This document shows, piece by piece, positions 22,501 through 35,800 of a stretch of DNA of 64,000 nucleotides (position 1 is its first letter; every line of letters begins with the position of its first letter). The position numbers were made by a program, and so were the translations under genes. The notes beneath the pieces were generated by a model. The model was given only the letters and a program-made list of their open reading frames with translations. It was not told the origin of the DNA and made no database searches. Source of the DNA: Salvia splendens (Eukaryota > Streptophyta > Magnoliopsida > Lamiales > Lamiaceae); the NCBI RefSeq assembly GCF_004379255.2, contig NC_056052.1, positions 1,736,001 through 1,800,000 of the forward strand, in the 5' to 3' direction.

Positions 22501-25500
22501 GATGGGGCTTGGATCTGGCTCTTGTGAGGCTTGCAATATAAAAGAAACTGAAAGGCAAAAGGAAAAGTTTATATTGGATGCATCTTTGATCAGTTTTACA
22601 TACCAGGGAACTAAATATTCTATCAATGACTATATCTATGTGAGTCCTTCCTACTTTTCATCAGACGAAATGGAGGCTGAGATTTACAAGGCTGGGAGAA
22701 ATGTTGGATTGAAGGCGTATGCAATATGCCAGCTGCTCGAAATTTGTGAGCTGAAGAAGTCCAAAAAGAGTGATGCCGATTCCATTCAGGTCAAAGTCAG
22801 GAGATTTTTCAGGCCAGAGGATGTATCATCTGAGAAGGCATACTCATCAGATATTCGAGAGGTAATACTTGTATATTGCATCAGGGCCAGATAGTTTTGC
22901 ACTTGCTTAATCCATAATCAAAGTCAAAATATAATATGAATATCTGCCATATATATTTTGAGCGCTTGCAATTTACCATACTGAAATTTGTCTATATTTG
23001 TCATTAAGTTTATCAATACTATAGTATTTCACTCTTTTTTGAGCACTCTTGATTTTTCTGAATGATGTTTCAGGTCTATTATAGTGAGGAGATGCACACC
23101 ATACCTCTAGATGTTATTGAAGGAAAATGCGAGGTCAGACGAAAGAAGGATCTTGGGGCGCTAGATGTCCCCTCTATCTCTAACCATGTTTTCTACTGCG
23201 AACATCTGTATGATCCTTCCAAAGGATCCATTAAGCAGGTTCCCTCTCTTTCCCCTTCTCTTGAGAGGAAAACTGAATTTGTCCGTTTACATCTTATTGG
23301 GACCATTTCATCCTATTTTCTAATCAATTGTCTTTTGTTATTCTCCATGTGCAGTTACCATCAAATATTAAATTACAGTACTCAACTGGGAAGAGTAATG
23401 ATGATTCTGCATCTAGGAAAAAGAAAGGGAAATGCAAAGAAGGAGAGAATGATACAGAACCTGAAAAAGTTGTATCAAATGAGTACCGCTTGACTACTTT
23501 GGATATTTTTGCTGGCTGTGGTGGTTTGTCTGAGGGACTAGAGCAATCAGGTAGGCTTATAGCATATCTCCTACTTTACGTTAAGGCTTATAATTCCCTG
23601 CAAGTATAATCTTCTATTTTGGGGTTTAATGCCTGCAGGTACCACTCTCACAAAATGGGCTATTGAGTACGATGCTCCTGCTGGAGATGCATTTAGACTG
23701 AATCATCCTGGGACTTTGGTATTTGTAAACAACTGTAATGTTATCCTCAGGTAGATTGCTTGCATTGAACTTAAAAATCCTTGCTGTTGAAATGATACCA
23801 ACTTTAGTGCAAACCAGCATCGATATAGGGGACTAAAATCATGTAAATGCAGGGCGGTCATGCAAAAGTGTGGGGATGTAGATGACTGCATTTCCACCCC
23901 AGAGGCTGCAGAATTGTCAGCATCAATGGACAAAGTGGAAGTTGAAAACCTTCCACTACCCGGACAAGTCAATTTTATTAATGGTGGCCCTCCTTGCCAG
24001 GTTGGTTAAACAACACAATTCTGATTTCCAGTGAATCATTAAGTTACATTGCTAAAAGTATTTGGAAATCTCTTGTAGGGTTTTTCTGGAATGAATAGGT
24101 TTAATCAAAGCACCTGGAGTAAAGTCCAATGCGAGATGATTTTGTCATTTTTATCCTTTGCTGATTACTACCGTCCAAAGTATTTCCTTCTCGAGAATGT
24201 TAGGAACTTTGTATCTTTCAACCAAGGGCAGACCTTTCGCTTAACTTTAGCTTCACTCCTTGAGATGGGGTATCAGGTATGCACTGTAAATCATTTTTAG
24301 AATGGAATATCTTCATCTGCATTTCCTAGTGATTTTTTAATGTATTTGTTTGCTTTATGAAAAGGTGAGATTTGGTATCCTCGAAGCTGGTGCTTTTGGA
24401 GTTCCTCAGTCTAGAAAGAGAGCTTTCATTTGGGCAGCGGCTCCTGAAGAGCTCCTTCCAGAGTGGCCGGAGCCAATTCATGTCTTTGCAGCACCAGAGC
24501 TAAAAATCTCAATGTCGAAAAACTTGCAATACTCTGCTGTCAGGAGTACTGCAAAAGGTGCCCCATTCCGTCCTCTTACAGTCAGAGATACAATTGGAGA
24601 TCTTCCACCAGTGGTCAACGGTGCATCTAACACAAGCTTAGAGGTAAACCTTGAGTACCTCCCTGGAATAAAAATCGATTGCGTACAAATTACTTGGCAA
24701 TGCTAGCTTAGTTGCCAGATCCCTTTCATGCAACTTGAGGTCACTTTTTCACTGATAATTATTTCATGTTCTGTCATTTGTTAATGCAGTATCAAAGCGA
24801 TCCAATTTCGTGGTTCCAGAAGAAAATCCGTGGTAACATGAACACATTAACGGACCACATATCAAAAGAAATGAATGAGCTTAATCTGATCAGGTGTCAG
24901 AGAATACCCAAGCGTCCTGGCTGTGATTGGAGGGATCTGCCCGAGGAGAAGGTGTCAACAAAACCTTATTCTTCTGAATCCCGTATTTTCTGTGGAATAT
25001 TGGATAAAAATCTAACTCGTCTTCTATCAATTTACAGGTCAAGTTATCTAATGGCCAAATGGCTGATCTGATACCCTGGTGCTTGCCAAATACGGCCAAG
25101 AGGCACAATCAATGGAAGGGACTTTATGGCAGGTTGGATTGGGAGGGAAATTTTCCAACTTCAATAACAGACCCCCAACCAATGGGTAAAGTGGGGATGT
25201 GCTTTCATCCCGATCAAGACAGAATTGTGACAGTCCGTGAATGTGCACGTTCTCAAGTAAGCATCCCCCTTCTTTTCAACAAAATATTGCTTGCATCGCG
25301 GAGTTTGTCCAATGATATCTGGTTTATGTTGGGTCGTGTCTTTCTTTGGCCCCCGAATTCTTTTACATTCAGAAACCAAGCTAGAGCATAGATGTGGATG
25401 TGGCTTCACTTCCTTCTCCTATTAAACTTGTGCACATAAAAACTATACTATCTTTGTTCCACTATACAATGATTCTGCTGCATCGTATAAATATAGAAAA

Positions 25501-25802
25501 TTCTGTCGTTCTGTATCTGAATTGTTAACTTGTATGTGCAGGGTTTCCCGGACAGCTATAAATTTTTTGGTAATATCATCCACAAGCACAGACAGATCGG
25601 AAATGCAGTTCCTCCTCCTCTAGCATATGCCCTTGGAAGCAAACTGAAGGAAGCTGTTGAGAAGAAAAGAAGCATGTCGATGACAATCATGCTAACTGAT
25701 GGCGTTGAAGAACAAACTCACGGCGTGCTTATGGGCCGTCTCGTTGACAATGTGGGTGGCATTTTCTTTGTAAACAGTCTATTTGAGCAAAGTTGTTTAT
25801 AG
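19513..25802 (+). CDS. MET1: DNA (cytosine-5)-methyltransferase 1, CG maintenance type
   Basis: Copies CG methylation to the new DNA strand after replication in the nucleus, and thereby silences transposons. Exons: 19513-20939, 21355-22861, 23074-23238, 23355-23550, 23639-23750, 23853-24000, 24079-24276, 24365-24643, 24790-24951, 25038-25256, 25542-25802; 4674 nt in frame, 1557 aa, the usual family size. Order: basic N-terminus; two replication-foci domains (about 80-230 and 375-510); an acidic linker; two BAH domains (about 715-845 and 895-1030); the catalytic domain from about 1085, with motif [13 protein letters not shown], motif IV GGPPCQGFSG (catalytic Cys about 1184), ENVRNF, QSRKRA and the C-terminal [13 protein letters not shown]. 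The last exon runs about 40 residues beyond the usual end of the family. Convergent with the kinase gene at 26141-29118. Confidence 0.95.
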
Positions 25803-26140
25803 ATCGGCTCAACATTATTAGTAGACATTTCGAGTTAAGATTGAGGGTGTCTTTCTTAGTTAAGGGATGTAACAAATTTGCGTCGGAAACTCTTTTTAGT
25901 GTCAATTACTCATTATAAACTTTAGAATTTTAATCTTGTAGCTACTCTATGGTATGCAAATTGCAATAGTTAATCAGCAATCAGCATCAATTCCTAATTG
26001 TATTTCCCATTTAAAAATACAAATCATCAAGATTCAAGACACCAATCAATAGAATCAAAAATTCAACCACAGATAAATATTACAAGAGCAAACCAAATTA
26101 GAAAATATACACATCTATCAATGAAATCAAATTTTCGACT
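25803..26140. other. Short spacer between convergent MET1 and PRK genes
   Basis: 338 bp between two stop codons in tail-to-tail orientation. It must hold both 3' UTRs, so the transcripts may overlap. No ORF is supported here. Confidence 0.6.
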
Positions 26141-29118
26141 CTATATGTTGATGGACCTGAAATCCTCAGATAATCCCCTTGATGAAAGCATGTCACTTTC
26201 GCTAGCATATGATGAGTAGAAATCATCATCAAATTCCCTCTCCTTTATCTCCTCCACCTTCTCAGCCACATCCTTCATCTCCGGCCGCTTCTCGACGTCG
26301 GCCTCGCAGCAGCTCAGCCCGATTCTCAGCAGCTTCATCATCTCAACCTGGCTGTGCCTACCTCCGGCCATCTCCTGATCAAACACCGCCGCGCCGGCGA
26401 CATAGCCGGAGCTCTCGTTGGCGACGGCAGTCTCCACCCACGTGGCAAGGTCGACGTCCGCCTGCTGCTCCACGCCGGAGTCTTTCCTCGTGAGGATCTC
26501 GAGGATCAGATATCCGAAGCACCAGACGTCGGTTTTCTTGGTGAGCTTGCCGGTTTCCTTGTACTCGGGCGACTTGTAGGCGACCATGCTCTCTTCCGCT
26601 TGCTCTTTGTTGATTATCGGGATTAGTCCGTAGTCGGTGAGGAGAGGCGTGAAGGCGGCATCGAGGAGCACGTTCGACGCCTTCAGGTGGCCATGGGCCG
26701 GGGTCAGGCTCGGTAACTCGTTGTGGAGGTAGAGAAGCCCCTTCGCCACCCCTTTCACGATTTTGAGGCGCGTCGTCCAGTCTAGCGATTGGTGGTCGCT
26801 CATTTGATTGCCTTGTTGTAGAAAAAATAACGTTATTTTACACATATAATTATAGTAACTTGTCGTAGAATTACTTTACACACATAATCATAGTAACGAT
26901 GGTAAACATTTTATGTATTATAATGAAATAAACATAGTAAACATTTTAGGGCATGTCCGAATTCGCTACAAATCGACTTGTAGCGAACTGGTGATTGCCT
27001 TGTAGAAAAAATAACGTTATTTTACACATATGATCATAGTAACTTGTTGTAGAAAAAAATAATTTTATTTTACGCACATAATCATAGTAACGATAGTAAA
27101 CATTTTAGGGCATGTTCAATTCGCTACAAATCGACTAGCAGCGAACTGGACATACCATTAAATTAGAATTTTATAGCGACCGACCTTGATATAAATAAAA
27201 TTTTGAATAAAATACGAGATTGAAATACCATGAAGCCGAGCGGCGAGGCTGACGTTCTCGGCGAAGGCGGTGACGAGGAGCTTCTCCTCCTTCTTGTAGT
27301 AGAAAGCCACGATGGGCTGCACGTTCCGGTGGCTCATGCGGCCTAGCCGCCTCATGTGCTCGTTGAATTCCTCTTTGCTAACTTGGTTCATGTGCTTAAA
27401 TCTCTTCACCACCATCTTCTTCCCGTTGAGCCCCGCCTTGTACGTCGACCCGAACACGCCGCCGCCGAGCACCTCCGCCGACGCCCGGAGCAGCTCCTGC
27501 ATGTCGAATTTCTCCGAGTCTTCTTTCAAGAAAGTCAGCAGCCTCACGCTCGGCTTTCCGCCCTCGGACCCGCCCGGGGCGGCGGATTCGCCGCCCCTTT
27601 CCATTTGGTTTAAATCTTCGGTGGCCGGAGCGGCGGCGGCGGCGGCGGTGGCTGCCGGAGCGGTTTCTTGGTGGGACTTTTTTTTGCGGCAGATGAGGAA
27701 GATGCAGACGCCTAGAAGGGCAATGAGGGCTGCACCGAGGAGGATTGCGACGACGGCTATTGTCGTCTCCGGGAATTTGTGGTGGCGGATGCGGTCATCG
27801 TGGTAGTCGTACTTAGTGGGGCCGTCGTAGTTAGCGGGGCACGCCTCGAGCGGCTCCCCGCATAGGTCGTCGTTGCCTGATTTCCAAATATGGAAAGTAT
27901 TTACTCGAAAGTTGCTATTCAGAATTACGGGTAAAATTAAGTGGTCCAGGACTACTGCAGAATGACATGTTCAATCAATCACAACTATAAATCTTTTTAT
28001 TTAGTCTTGAATTGACCTGATTTTTGCAGGAAAGTTAACAACAAAATATTTCTTAGTCGTGAACTAACAATATTTTGCTAATAGTACTTTTTACTTTTAT
28101 AATATCAAAATTAACATGTTAATATATTCCCTCTTTTCTATGGCATTATACATGCACCCTTATTAAAGGAGTGAGCGAAGTGAATTAATAAAATTTTTAG
28201 TTTCAGTTTACTATCACAAGATAAAAGTTGTTACTTTTACTGTTTTACTTTTTATTTTGCTACAATTTACAACCAATATTTTGTCTATATTTCACAACTT
28301 CAAATTAAGGACAAAACAACACTCTAAATCCAAAAACTGCCATTTTGTTAAGATTTTTTTTATACTATCTAGCAAGTATCAACCTTAACATTTTGATATA
28401 TATTCACTCTTTATTAAAAAATTATAGTGGAAATAATAGAAAATTTTATACCCGAAAATGAGGAAGCATCTAAACGGCTGAGGCTTCGAGGGATCTGTCC
28501 AACCAATCTATTATTCGAAACATTGAAATTTTTCAATCCTTCTTGCTCAAAATTTGGTATTTCACCTTCAAACACATTGTCCTGCAGCGCCAATTCAATC
28601 AGCCTAGGCGCCGTCGTCAACGTCGCCGGAATCGTGCCGGAAAATTTATTGTTCTCCAAGTGAAGCTTCTTCAACGAGTTCATCCCCGAGAACGCCCAGT
28701 CGCTAATCTCACCGGAGAATTTGTTGTTCGACAAATACACCGTCTTGAGCGATCTGTGGCGCGTGAGGTTGGGCAATGCGCCCTCGAAATCGTTGTTCTT
28801 GAAGCTCAGGCTCCTCAGACCGGGAAGTTGCGCTAGGGTTTCGACATCGATCGCGCCATGCAGCCCCATGCCCTCGAGCTGGAGGCCCCACACGCGGCCC
28901 TGGCCACACAGGACACCCTTCCAGCCACTGCATGGGGCCGTGGGCCCGGCCCATGTGTCCAGGGCGGCAGGGTTGTCTAAGGAGGCCTTGAACTTGAGGA
29001 GGACCTCGCCATCTGATCCATCTGATTGGTTGGATGAGATGGTGAGGTTCTGGAAGAGGAGGAGGATGGAGAGGAGAATTGGAGCGGAGTCTGAAAGGAC
29101 GTTGCGTTGAAGCATCAT
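26141..29118 (-). CDS. Pollen receptor-like LRR kinase (PRK family), probable pseudokinase
   Basis: Plasma-membrane receptor-like protein. In this family, members sense secreted peptides and signal to ROP-GEFs in growing pollen tubes. Exons: 29118-28452, 27876-27229, 26811-26141; 661 aa. The start chosen is the ATG at 29118, which opens a signal peptide (SAPILLSILLLFQN). An upstream in-frame ATG at 29181 would add 21 polar residues. Then come an LRR N-terminal cap (SWAGP-like, WKGVLCGQGRVWGLQLE), about five LRRs, one membrane span in exon 2 (TTIAVVAILLGAALIALLGV) and a kinase-like domain. The glycine loop (GGGVFGSTYKA) and VVKRFK lysine are present. The catalytic loop reads HGHLKASN in place of HRDLKxxN, and DFG is replaced by DYG, so phosphotransfer is doubtful, as known for PRKs. 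Confidence 0.88.
26806..27149. repeat. Tandem duplication covering the PRK intron 2 acceptor
   Basis: Copy A (26806-26992) and copy B (26993-27149) share GATTGCCTTG..GTAGAAAAAATAACG, the ATCATAGTAACGAT segment and the GGGCATGT...GCGAACTGG end. Copy A has about 35 bp extra. The real 3' splice site of intron 2 (26813-26812) lies in copy A, and an equivalent AG lies in copy B at 27000-26999. Entry at copy B would read 17 codons and then stop. Confidence 0.75.
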
Positions 29119-32080
29119 GGGCAGTGGGAGTAAGGGCGCGCACTTGTCATGAGTGCGCACCCTTGCTTGTGAGTGAGACACCTAAAATTGGGAATGTCCT
29201 CTTTTGAGGGCAAAGGATGAAGGAGATTGTGTTGAATTTTGGTGGTTTGTGGATGGGAGAGAGGGTTGCTAAGATTAGTATTTTTTTGAATGAGAAATCT
29301 GCGCTTTGCCTTTACCTTTTTTTAGAATTAGGGTTTAAGATTGGTTAGAAGTTGGAACAAACTTCATTTTTGAGAGCCCATTTGTTGACTAAAAGTAGTA
29401 GAGCATTTACCTAATGATACATGCATGATCTATAGTTTCATTAAATATATTTCTCACTTTTATACTACAACATGCTGCTATATATCACTCATGATACATG
29501 ATCTATATATTAGAGTGTCGTGTCTTATACATGTGGTATACCAGCTTAGGCCAAGTCACAATTTTATAACAAGTTAGTGATTACATATATTCGTAGGAAA
29601 AGTATGATTTTCTTATGTAGTCCATTATTTTTGTTATACTAGACATCTTAAGCTATATAAAAAATAAAAGTATAACAAGGAAACCATAAGGATATTCCTA
29701 TCCTAATTAAGAGGTAAGTTAGAATTAAGTGATTTGTGTGAAAGAGTAGTTAATAAAAAAAATAGAATGTGACCATAAATTATGGACGGACCAAAATGAT
29801 CAAATAGATCGCTACTTTATAGACAGGTAGAATATAACACAACCGATCCACAATACTCATTCACAATTACCAAAACCATACCCATGTCTACTTCAATTCT
29901 ATATATATGGCACATTCGCATACGTAGAACTCATGTATTACGTTTGGGCACAAATCTTACGCAAGCCCCCTCTCATGTACTCCCTCCATTCCATGTTAAT
30001 ATAGTTATTTTTCTATTTGAGAAGTTTCAAGTTAATTGAGTCATATTTAACTATCTAAACACCACTTTCTGAAATCTACGGAAAAGAAACATTTCATTTA
30101 ACAAAGTCAAAGACAATATATACGTTTATTTAGAATATCAAAAGGCACATTAATTAAATTGTCTGGAGATGAAAAGGATAGTAACTAGCCTTAAATGACA
30201 TTAATGGGTGTAATTTACTCTTTTTAAATCCGGCAAATGACATAAAACGAGTGTAATTTACTATCTTAAAATTTGGCAAATGAAATTAAATGCGTGTAAT
30301 GTATTTTAAAATCTGGCAAACCTTAAGAGTCCGAACACTTTGACAACTTATGATCTCTTGACACATGGCTAACTACAATTAATTTAAGATCATAGGATTT
30401 TAGAAATCTTGTGGTCTAAAATTTGCCACGTGTAATTTTTATTTTTATTAATTAAATCGAAAAAGATAAAAAAAACTACCAAATTAGGGTTTTGGATGAA
30501 AATGTCAATATAGTGTTTCAAAAATATCAACATGCTTTGAGAATGTCAACACAATGCTTTGATTATGTTAACGTATTGCTTATATTGACATTCTACATGT
30601 ATTATATTCATTATGTTGACATCTGTTGCTGTACGAAAAAATTAAATATTTTTGAATATTTTTTCAAATTTTGTCATCGGAACATATGCAAGTGAGATCT
30701 CGTTAGAATCCTTATGAAATTATCTTTAATTTGATATATGTTGTGCGAAAATATAATTTAAATGGAGAAAGTTATATACATTTTAAAGTTATGAGATATT
30801 TTTCAAAAGTTGGTTATAACTAATGTATTGTAAATTGACCTTAATACCCTTATTGTCGTTTTTTATTGATCGTATTGACATTTCGAGACTGATGATCTAG
30901 GCCCTTGATTTGAATATCTAATTACTATTACATAATTATAATTAACAATTAAGTATTAAATTAATAATATAACACTCTCATTCCCTTCCCTCTTATAAGT
31001 CGTGAAGCTTATTAAAAGCATCCTAAACTAAGCTTAGTCAAACACCCTCTAAAACTTTACCCAACTACAACAAAGAGAACCTAAGGAAATATCATGTACT
31101 GCATGTAAATACACAAATTAAAATTTAATTTAGATTAATGATGTGTAAAAAATCGGTAAGAAAATGTATAGATTTGAAAAGTGTTTGAATTTAGCCCATG
31201 TTTAAAACTCCACGGCTAAAATTGAAAAACTATGTTTATTCAAACTCGTGCCTAATTCACAGTATACCATATTTTTTTTTCTTGGATGAAATGTGGACTT
31301 TTTATATGTTAACGTCAGCTTATAGTAATACCTAAGAATAGAATCACAACACAATTCATTATAAGATTTTTAAAAGAACTATACCTTAGATTAGATTGAG
31401 AATTTTGATAGCAATTATTCATTCAATTAGTATGGGCTCAATTTGTCATTTTCGTCCGTCCCATCTTATTCATTTGTCTGAACTCTCCATTTACAATGAT
31501 CCACGCCCTTCACCATTTTATAACAAAAAAATGAGGCCTTTATTACGCCCTCATACCTCCTGTGTGATATGGAGGCGATAAAAGGAAATAGATGGATGTG
31601 GTTTCTTTCACTTTTGAAATAGCGGCCCTCAATTGGAGGCTCATACAGCCGGACTATTAGCTCAATGGTAAATAGAGCGCATGCAACCCCTGATAATTGC
31701 GTCGTTATATCTAGGCTGTGTCGGCTCTCAACTACATTGAAAATTCAAGCTGTTAGCTTAGTGGTACGGCACGCTACTATAATATTATCGTTGTATTTGA
31801 GTCGTGAAAACTTTTAGCGATAATTGTATTTGGATGCACATTAGCACGACGTACTCCTCTTTTAGAAAAAAATTATTAAAATCTGCATTAGAAAAAAATT
31901 ATTAAAATCTGCACTCATAAAGTCTGAGCAAACGCTTACAATTATCTTCATGCAAAATGTAAATATTATTCTCTTGAATTTCTTGAGAAATTTTAACCTT
32001 ATTTGACCTGTGAAAATAATTTGGATTCTACAGAAGCACAATTTTCCGTTCACTTGGCCCAGCCAAAGTCGGCTCAGAAT
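29119..32080. other. Intergenic region with no supported gene
   Basis: This holds the PRK promoter side (29119-29400) and AT-rich spacer. A lone degenerate Stowaway-like end is near 29982 (CTCCCTCCATTCCATG). A 25-bp tandem duplication lies at about 31864-31914. Two weak tRNA A-box-like stretches at 31655-31680 and 31752-31775 are not convincing genes. No ORF here looks coding. Confidence 0.5.
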
Positions 32081-32103
32081 CTCTCTCTCTCTCTCTCTCT
32101 CTC
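32081..32103. repeat. (CT)n microsatellite in RPN13 5' leader
   Basis: About 11 CT repeats followed by a CT-rich stretch to 32121, in the presumed 5' UTR exon of the RPN13 gene. That exon ends at 32143 (AAACAG|GTAAAT); a leader intron runs to 32832. CT-rich leaders are typical of plant housekeeping promoters. Confidence 0.7.
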
Positions 32104-32884
32104 CTCTGCTCTCTTCTCTCTTGCTCGCATACAGCCAAAACAGGTAAATATTCGATGAATTCAGCTTCCGCCAGCTACTTGTAATCAATCTCCCTTCGAA
32201 TGTTTAGGGCTTTAAGAATCTAATCAATTTTGAATGCTTTATCCGATGAAAGTTACAATCTTGAAACTAATTTGGCAATTCCTGCTTGATTATAAGATGA
32301 AGCGCGTTAGTTTCTGCAAGAACTGAACTATTACAATGCTTTGTGATGTTCATCGATTGAATAAAATCGTCAATTTGCCCTCGTTAATTTGTTTTTTATG
32401 TGCGGGGTGAATAAATTGCTTTTCATGGAGTGGTTTGGGGTCTATGGAGTTGAATTAATTTTGTTCATGCAGTGGTTTGTGTTTGGGTTAGGTTTAGGGC
32501 TGATTAATTGTGAGGGTAATAGCTTGAATTTTAGACTCCTATACTAATCAATCTCAGAATTAGCAAATAGAATTATCATTAATGGGGGAAATTGAATATA
32601 GTCTGGTATTTCAATTTCACAAAGCACAGTGTTTAAAAAGTTGCTAGGCAGCGAACTAGGCTGCATCTCGATGGGGTTATGCAATGCCGGGCAGGTTCAC
32701 TCAGTCATTTGGTTAAAGATTAAGCTTCATAATGGAAGTGCTAATAATTTGCATCAAACTAGTATGGCAGTGGATCCCGGTTCTGAAAAAAATGACTTAG
32801 TTGAAATTGATCTTTTTGTGTTCTGATTGCAGTTATCATAAACGAAATATACTGAGGGTATAAACAAGGTTTTTTGCTCTGGTC

Positions 32885-35800
32885 ATGGATTCTTTCGCGC
32901 ATATTCAGGTATGTGTAATCTTGCCATATCATTCAATGTAATTTTGCATCTGTGGCAGTGTTAATGTAAATTTGTGATGGTGTACATGGGAATTTGTACT
33001 GTCGGGGTTGGACCGGTTGGTACCTTGTATTATGAGTTTATGACTTATACTGTTGGATGTTGATTAGCATTCAGTATTTCAGTTTGACTAGACTGATGTC
33101 GGGGTTGCTTGAAATTTTCGTAACGTGTTAACTTTGAAATTGTGTGAATCCTATTCTTCTTTGTCCTTATTAAGTTGCATTTAAAAGTTAAAACTAAGCA
33201 ATGCTATTTCGTATAGTGATGAGAAGGCTACATCATTGTTGACCAAATTTGAATAGATAGGGCAATGCTTATGTTAATTTTTTATGCGGACGTAACATAT
33301 AGTTCTTGAGTTGCTCTTGAGAATTTGTTTGTTTATAGTTTACTAGAGTTCTGCATTTGTTTAGCTAATGCTTCAGTTAAATATTTGGGAGATACAAAAA
33401 CTTGGTGCAGTATAAAGTTATAAACATAATTATTCTAGTTGTGGTTGTGATATGATCTTGATCTAAGGATTAGGATGGGCATGTGAATTTGCAACAATAC
33501 TTTTCGTGTTAGGTAAAAAAAGGTGTAGGCTACCTCGGTGTGCAATTACCTGTCCAAGTATGTTTGAAAGGTGCAATCAGGATAACTCTTTACTAATTAA
33601 CACATAACTTAAATGGATGTTTTCAAAGGCGGAGCACACGAGACTCAACTGGCAATCGCCTCTAGGTGGCTGGGGCGATCTATAACCTTTCAATCCCTAA
33701 ACCCTATAGCCTTCAAATCTTATTAAATCTGTTTTTCCTAAAATAACTCAAAAAATACAATGAACATTCAAATCTCATAAGATCTTTTCCCTTCGCATCT
33801 GATCAGAATACATTCAAATCCTCCAAAAAGTAATGAACATTCAAACTCTTCTTCTCTTATCAAGAAAATTAATTCTTCCTTCTTCAGTTCTGCTCTTCTC
33901 ATTCGACTCAAATTCTTCCCGCACATCGCAGGAAAAGAAGAACCCACATCTGTTAGTGCGGCCTGATTCATGGGGGCGTGCGTCCTGAACCCTGGATTTG
34001 ACCTAATCGCTCTGCGCTCATTACTGCTTTAAGTGTATTCAACATGAAGAACATGTTCTTAAATTATGGAAACTACCTGGGATATTTTACCTTAGAGTAT
34101 AAAATCATAGAACATTCCTTTTCTATGGCCCATGGCCCCAGCCCACAAATATAATTCCATATTTCATATTCTTGCAAGAGGCGAATCGGATCCGTACTCA
34201 TCAATTTTGTAAACCATCTCCATTTTTATCGCATCTGAGCCTTTCATCTAAAACAATATCTCTTACACCTCTGACGATGTTAAGAAACACTAGAGAACAG
34301 ATTTATTGAATCATACCACCTAGCCACCGATATTTTGTCTAAAAATAACGAATATGCCAATAGGCTATTACCAATATAAGTATGAAGGTAAAGATCAGTC
34401 TTTTTCACTATTATTAATTGGTTCACCCACTAATTACGTTGATCCAGTTTGTGTGCCCAAGCGATCTGGGTAAAATTGATCCTTGAATCAGGATACGGTG
34501 GAAAAGCTTCTCGTTAGTGATAAGAGTTTTTCATAAATTATACTAGCTCTTGGTGGAATTGTAGTTTACCAGTAGACATGGATCTCTCAAGTGGAACAAA
34601 GGGAATGTGCATTTGTTCTTATGTAGTAATTATTACTATTAGAATCAAGCATACATCAATGCATTTGCTGTATTATTGCTTTATTTCTCAGAAGCTTGTT
34701 TATCTGAGTGACCTCACATAATCTTGGCTTGGCAAATTCTCTGTCTCTAGCATAATATAATTACTCCCTTTGACTCCAGTCACTCCACAAGTAAAATATT
34801 TTTAGCATCAGATACTTAGATGATCTCACTCGAACTATGGTGGTATTCTAACAACTTTTGCTTTCCAAGTCATTTTGATGTATTGGAAACATGTGTTTCT
34901 TCTGATATCTGATGTCTGACAATAGTATCTGGGTAGATATTTTTGGAGTTATGCAGGGAAAGAATCATATATTTTGGAAGCTTGATGTCATATTTCCTGT
35001 TCATGAGTTGTGATAATGAATGGATTTTTGGGTGATCTATAACTGAGAGTTTAAATTTGACTATGATGCTGTAATTTCTAATTTTAATACAGTATATTTC
35101 ATAACATGCTAGACTTTTTAGTCCAACTGTACCAGGCAACCAATTTTTTCTGTTTTGAAGCTAGCTAAAGCTTTTCATATGTTTAAATGTACACTAAATA
35201 AATTTTCATTTGATCAATATAACTGATATACTTTCTGGCTTTAGGATGTTTTTCTGGAGTTTCGTGCTGGGAAAATGCTTATGGATGGAACACGTGTGCT
35301 CCCTGATTCACGTAAAGGGCTTGTTCGTATTGGGAGGGTAAGAGAAGAAACAACTCATTTTCATCACACCCCGTGATAATTTCTCTAGCCTTTTATATTC
35401 TTTCTTCCCAAATTAAAGTACTTTGCCCTCTGCAATAGATTTAGTGAATCTATGGTGCATCTTGATTCTTGAATTTCTATAATTTCAATAATCATCCATG
35501 TGTACCTTTTGCAGGGTGAAGAAGGGCTAGTCCATTTCCAGTGGCTCGACAGATCCCTAAACATAGTGGAGGATGTATCCTAGTTCATCTTTCATTGGAC
35601 CAATTGCCTTATTTATGTTCACTAGTTCCATTTTCAATCTAATATTTAGTTTTGTGTTCCTTAATTAAGTTGGATTTAGGACCAAATTGTTTTTCCTGAC
35701 GAGGCAGGTTTTGAAAAGGTATGTCTTTCTTTCATTGTTTGGAATATCATACCTGAGGATATCCTTAGTAACTTTTTTTTCCTAATAATATATATCTAAT

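Noticed and set aside
31652..31806. Two tRNA-like stretches (TTAGCTCAATGGTA and TTAGCTTAGTGGTA)
   Set aside because: Only A-box-like sequence is present; no B box, no cloverleaf that closes, no acceptor stem. At most a decayed tRNA-derived SINE.
33768..33971. 67-codon minus-strand ORF in the long first RPN13 intron
   Set aside because: Short, no recognisable motif, inside an intron; chance ORF.
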